DNA of 36,388 nucleotides from Hemicentrotus pulcherrimus (Eukaryota; Echinodermata; Echinoidea; Camarodonta; Strongylocentrotidae), in NCBI GenBank assembly GCA_003118195.1, contig BEXV01002133.1, forward strand, positions 4,573 to 40,960, in the 5' to 3' direction. Below, one piece after another: positions 31,243 to 36,388 of the stretch (within the stretch, counting starts at the first letter, position 1; every line of letters begins with the position of its first letter). The notes beneath the pieces were generated by a model. That model ran no database searches, was not told where the DNA came from, and was given only the letters and a program-made list of their open reading frames with translations. A program made the position numbers and the translations under genes.

Positions 31243-34200
31243 AATACATACAATATAAGTTGTAATGTTCAAATTTCAAAGCTGAAAAAATGGTCCTGGA
31301 ATGCTCATTCCAAAAAAAATACAAATAAAATAACCAGTTCTAACCAGAACATCTAAAGCAAACTTGTTAGCATCAAACAGATGGAATACACACCATCTAC
31401 CAAAGAATAATTGATGAATAACCAGGTCCCTGAAAGGCATCTATTACTGCTGGCACACATACACATCACAATTTCCTTCCACGTGACATGATGATAGGCC
31501 TATTTGGCAAAGATAATGCTACAATAACATGTCAGCTTGCCAAGATGAAAGCTTGCACTTTCAAACTGAATTATTATGTTATCATTTGATAAAAACAAAC
31601 AGTCGTCTCCAAAACAATTTGTTTTTCTATTTCTTTGTGATTTCTTGATGGTGAAGCTCACTTAAGCGCCAAGTTCAGCCTGACTTGCTGCTCTTCTGTG
31701 ACAAGGCAGCCCAAGAGAAACATACATCTGAATGATATGAATCACTATTAAACATACTGCTATTTACTGGTTCATACAATATGTGAAGGTAATCTAATCT
31801 TTAATCAGAAAAGATACTGTCAGGAACGTACCAGAAAAGAAAACTATCTGTAGAATAGATCTTCATCAACAAACTTGTTAGATCAAGGTACACTAGGCAT
31901 TCTTGGTGAGATATGTTTCCTGCTATATATCAAAATGACATTTACTAGATGATAGAAAATGTGGCAGTCAGGATTTTTATCATGGAAGACAATTTTGGAA
32001 TTGGAGTAGAAGGAGAGCTCATCAATAAACCCGTTGGTTGTCGGATGTGATACTTAGTCATAACAAGAATATCAAAAACATCCCAGATCAAACTTGTTAA
32101 TGACTCTATTGGAAATGGATTAGAAAAATACAAAAACTACCTGTAAGATACATTAAGAAATTCTCTGTTGATCAGATTTGACTCTGAACCACTACTGGAG
32201 ATAACCATAAGGAGAAGCCATAGGCCTAGATTAATTTAACATGCTGCCTTCGCCTTTTTTCTAATTTGGATCATTTATTTCAATGTCATGATCGATTTGT
32301 ACAGGGGCATTGATTTACGTGAGACGCAATCAACAGCTGTAATAAACGTCAGATAAACAGGCACATAAGTGGGTGAAGATGGTTGATGGAAAAAATAACA
32401 AGATGAAGATGAGAAGATCGCACTTTCCTTCATGGCTGTTCAAGCTCATAAAAATGTAACAAACCAATACCACTTGTCCCTCAAAAAATACATTTATAAT
32501 TGCTTACTTGCTTGGGATAAGATGAGCACTTGTATACTACATGAACCTCAATACGTGGATCTGCTCAAATGATTTCTCTTTTGGCAAGTGTGTGGCTAAT
32601 GGGATCCACAGATCAAAGAAGCTTTATTGAGCTAAAGAAACCTAATAAATCAGGTGACTCAATCAGGTTTCGTTAAGATGAAACACAGTCAAATATATCA
32701 TGATACCAAATCATGAATTGTTCTCTTGAAGGTTTGCAACAAAACTATTTGAAACACTTGCAACAAAAATCTAAAGCTTTTTAGTATCAAAGGATAAAGC
32801 TGTAAAACCTGCTATAAATCTTCAGTGATGAAATGCCACTTGATTTGGTGTTACTATTCCATTGCTGATTGTGTTGCACACATCTACAGTATATATACAA
32901 ATCAAATGTTTTTTAAATATTTGCCAGGATGTTGTTTTCAACTTGACTTAGAACTTTTAATGTACATGGTTACGGTATTCTGTTATTCCAAATGTTATTT
33001 ATGCAGTTCATCAAATAACACAGACTGGTGATGGTTTGAATTTGATACAGTTCATAATTTGCTCAATAAGCCATCACATTTAAGTAAATTTTAGAACTGG
33101 AGATAATTACAAAAAATTAAATCAACTTCAGGTAACTTCACGTGTAGGAATACGTCAATTGTACCCTAAATTACATCAACAATTGACTCGAACATAACTC
33201 AGTTAAGAAATACACATGCATGAAATTAAGATGATGTGTGAAATTATTAATGTTCGTTTGATGGAAATCATGCCAGTTCAGCAAAGGCTTTTGATAAATT
33301 ACATGTCCATGCATATTGCACGGTTACAGTGTATGTGCCTTTGTATCATATTGTTACCCTTCTGTTAAAAAAAAATCAAATCAATTTTCTTCATTAAAAA
33401 AGCAGAGTTATGCAAACAGGGAACAATATACAAGCCCACAAAGCAAATAACCATTGTACAGTTCAACCTGGAATGCAAACATGACCGAATATACATACAA
33501 TGACGGCATGCTATGGACTTCTGTAGTTTGTGTTTTCAAGCTTTATTGTGACTTTGAGGGAGGCAGTGGATTCCATTATAAAAAGATTACATAAAAATAA
33601 AAAAATTTAAAACAGCTTGTTTTATAATTGTGGCTGGAGGGAGGTGGTTATAAACATTTCCTACAATTAAAGTATATGGTTCAACTTCAGAGTGGGATAA
33701 GTTTGATGCCGGATCCAGCTATAACACAGAACTCATAACTCTAATATATTGTTATATTTTGGTGTTCAGGAGGATGTTGACAAATGACCATGTCAGAAGC
33801 TTGAATGTCAGTTGTAATTTTTCTTCAGTACTAGAAATTTGTTTACAACTCATTTTTGTTTTGTTAGATATATCAAATATATCATGTCACTTGTTTTACC
33901 AAAAATAGTACATGTAGTACATGCAGTTGTATGATGTCATAGATATCACAGATACTCTCTCTCTCTCCCTTTCTTCTATAGCATGTACATGTAGTATCAT
34001 GACATTCACAAAGAGTGACACATACAGTGTTCTTGGAGATGGTGATGCCTACCAAGACCAGTCTCACAGTGGGAGATGCTGAGTATCCTTGAGAAATTGA
34101 AAGTTGAACTTGAGTGCAAGTATCTGCATTGTCACCTCTTATTATTGTGGGAAATGGTTTACTTCATTATTTTCTCTGGGGAGTCTTTGACATTCCATTA

Positions 34201-34833
34201 TTTTGCCCACAAAGATGACATCTTTTAAGGCCAGCCAAGGAGCATTCAGCAAGCTATATGGTAGCCAACTTAGCCCAGCAACCACTCTACATGTAGCTCT
34301 CCCCTTCCCCTATCACCAATGTATTAAGAGCTTTGATTCAGTAACAGTCCACAGTCATTGAATATAATGTAGATTTGCAGTCTCACTTACAAATAAACAA
34401 ACAGAACAATCAAATATCAAACTAAGCGAAGCCTGAAATAGGGATAAAAATATCGCAAGAGACATTTTTCTTGATATGATCCTCAAAAAAAAAATGAAGA
34501 CCTACAAATCAAATTAGCAAATACCCCCAAAGATTTCATTCTTGTTTCTATTCAATGATACTCATCTCTATGCAGCATTAGACGATTCCAAATTATCTCC
34601 AAGCAGCATTCAATTAAGCCAATTAAACACCTATCAATAGCATCTCCAAGCAATGAGTAATTGATAGAGTTGACAATTCGTGGCTCCTCACCTACTACAT
34701 GTATCTCAATATGTTTATAGCCAGCTGTTACATAACCATCTTACCCTTATAACTATATACATATACCATGTATTGAACGTATTATGACAGGGCAGTACTT
34801 GTACTTTGGAGCTGTCTAAACTGATAAAGTATA

Positions 34834-34855
34834 TCTTCTTCTTCTTCTTCTTCTT
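34834..34855. repeat. (CTT)n microsatellite
   Basis: A run of seven TCT/CTT triplets, perfect over 22 bp. Confidence 0.95.
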
Positions 34856-36388
34856 ATGTTAACTCTGCCTCCTTCAATCCTGAAGACTTTTAAGACATTA
34901 AGCACAGGGTGTCCTATTACTAGTTAATCTATCTTACTTAGTGACGGTCTGAATCCACTTTGAGAAAATGAAAAGCCTCTTCATACACTGTAAACATTTG
35001 AACATACAATATATTTACCTACATTACTTTCTGTTTGGTATGGTACATGTATATCTGTCCATCAAATTCAAATGCATCAATGTATTCTAACCAAGAATAC
35101 ATGAAAAGCCAATATAAGCCATCTAGAAAATTAATAAATAATATGCGTACCATCTCCACTCCAGCATTAAATCAGAGATCTTAAAAGAGAATTAGGCCCA
35201 GTTTTATAGGGGGAAGATGATGAAATAAAGAAAACAAATCCAGAGGGCATTCCAAACAAAACCAACCTATCAAAAACAAAATTGAAGCATAAGGAGAAAT
35301 AAAGGAAAATAGGCCTGGGGGTTGTTTCATATAAAGGCTGTGCGTAAAGTTACGAATGAGTTTACAAATTATTTGAATATGAAAAGCCAAATGGGATGCC
35401 CAAAGTTTTTTCTCTAACTTTAACTAAAGTGTGACTGTTTTCCCCATAATCTCAATTAAATTGTAGCCAAAAATACGGCAATTTGCATTAAAATGTTTTG
35501 TTAATAAGGATCAGGTTAATCTACATCTGTATACTTCAACTTTAGCTAATGCATTTAAAAGGATTTGAGAATCCAATTTAGCTGTTCATATTCAAGTCTT
35601 TCGTAAAGTCATGCATAACTTCAGCATAACTTCACACACAGCTTTATGAAACGCCCCCCCCCCTCCCCCTGGTAACATTGTCTTTCATCATCTTTCATGG
35701 TCTTGTACGTAATCCTGCAATTAAAACATATATAAACAGTAGTCAGTACATATAAACTAGGGTCATCATAATTCATTCATTACTTGATCTCATGGTCAGC
35801 TAGCCTCACAATCCAGTGACTTGACCAAACACTATAGGAAACCATTCAAATCAAAAGGCTCTTTAGAAAACCTCCTTTTGGAGGTCTGGCATTAGCTGTA
35901 GTTTCCTATTGTCTCTGTCTTTACAAACCAGCCATAAGAAATCCTTTCAGTTTGGTTTACTCTCCTATTGTGACAGAGCCACAGAGAGTGGGTCAATTGT
36001 CCGTTCCAACGTTTACTTTTACCCTCAACAATAGCGTCTATTGTCTATCTAGTCTTTAGAGGGAGTACACCCCTGGTGTTAAGGCTGAGAGAAAATGGAA
36101 GTATAGCCAAGCTTGAAGTGGGATTGGAATATATCATAATGACAAACCTTGGTCATCAAAGGACCCCTGTACTGTCAGAGGCTGAGGCTGAATATAGAGA
36201 AGCCGTTTCTATACATAGAATTATAACTGTTGATTCACTCCGAAGCAAGCAAAGCAGAGTTATAAATATACAATGTAGCATGCATGTATGCATGCTACTA
36301 CCTGTATACGGTACCTAAATGAGTTTGTGTAATTTGTTTATTTGTGTACATGTATGCCACCCCTCCCCCCTCCCCCCCCCTCGACATT

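Larger units (their letters stand above)
28787..36388. other. No supported exon; probably rhophilin intron and beyond
   Basis: I looked for the next upstream BRO1 exon and for an HR1 domain and found neither. The region is AT-rich, with a dispersed repeat copy (30509-30643), an n in poly-C at 31242, (CTT)n at 34834-34855 and poly-C runs at about 35657 and at the window end. Open frames such as 29570-29779 (-) and 36076-36318 (+) show no domain or splice context. Confidence 0.55.

Noticed and set aside
34065..34071. CACAGTG heptamer as a possible RSS
   Set aside because: No nonamer-like sequence follows at 12 or 23 bases, and the site is far from the RAG genes.
36076..36318. 80-codon plus-strand open frame near the window end
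   Set aside because: It has no recognisable domain or splice signals and runs into repetitive CATGCATG sequence.

Overview
The window looks like nuclear DNA of a sea urchin, most likely Strongylocentrotus purpuratus or a close relative. The evidence is AT-rich, intron-containing genes with GT..AG splice sites, many short transposon remnants, and above all a tail-to-tail pair of RAG1-like and RAG2-like genes. Such a pair has been described in the purple sea urchin (SpRag1L/SpRag2L). The species call is inference from gene content; I could not run a search.

Layout. Positions 1-371 are low-complexity DNA with a fragment resembling the 3' flank of the rhophilin gene found at 18.0-18.2 kb. Positions 375-4330 (+) hold a RAG1-like gene in three exons (about 1020 residues) with the DDE catalytic triad, both zinc-binding pairs of the core and a C-terminal CCHC knuckle. 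One exon carries a 270-bp in-frame duplication and a 15-unit, 24-bp coding minisatellite. Positions 4331-7565 are intergenic and contain a Myb/SANT-like exon fragment. Positions 7566-13697 (-) hold a RAG2-like gene in three exons, with six kelch blades followed by a PHD-type finger; blade 3-4 is interrupted by an in-frame TGA at 8331-8333. Its 4-kb first intron contains a hAT-like element and simple repeats. Positions 13698-18435 are mostly intergenic, with a perfect GC-rich hairpin about 220 bp upstream of the RAG2L start. Positions 18522-28786 (-) hold the last nine coding exons seen of a rhophilin (BRO1 then PDZ, lysine-rich tail). Positions 28787-36388 show no exon I can support and are probably rhophilin intron; its HR1 domain and the first part of BRO1 should lie beyond the window.

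RAG1 and RAG2 family proteins form the V(D)J recombinase in jawed vertebrates and the transposase of ProtoRAG-type elements. Here they sit convergently in a stable gene neighbourhood, and I see no convincing flanking TIR or RSS. They are therefore best read as an immobile, possibly domesticated or decaying, invertebrate RAG pair. The splice phases of every exon junction given agree, which is the main support for the gene models.
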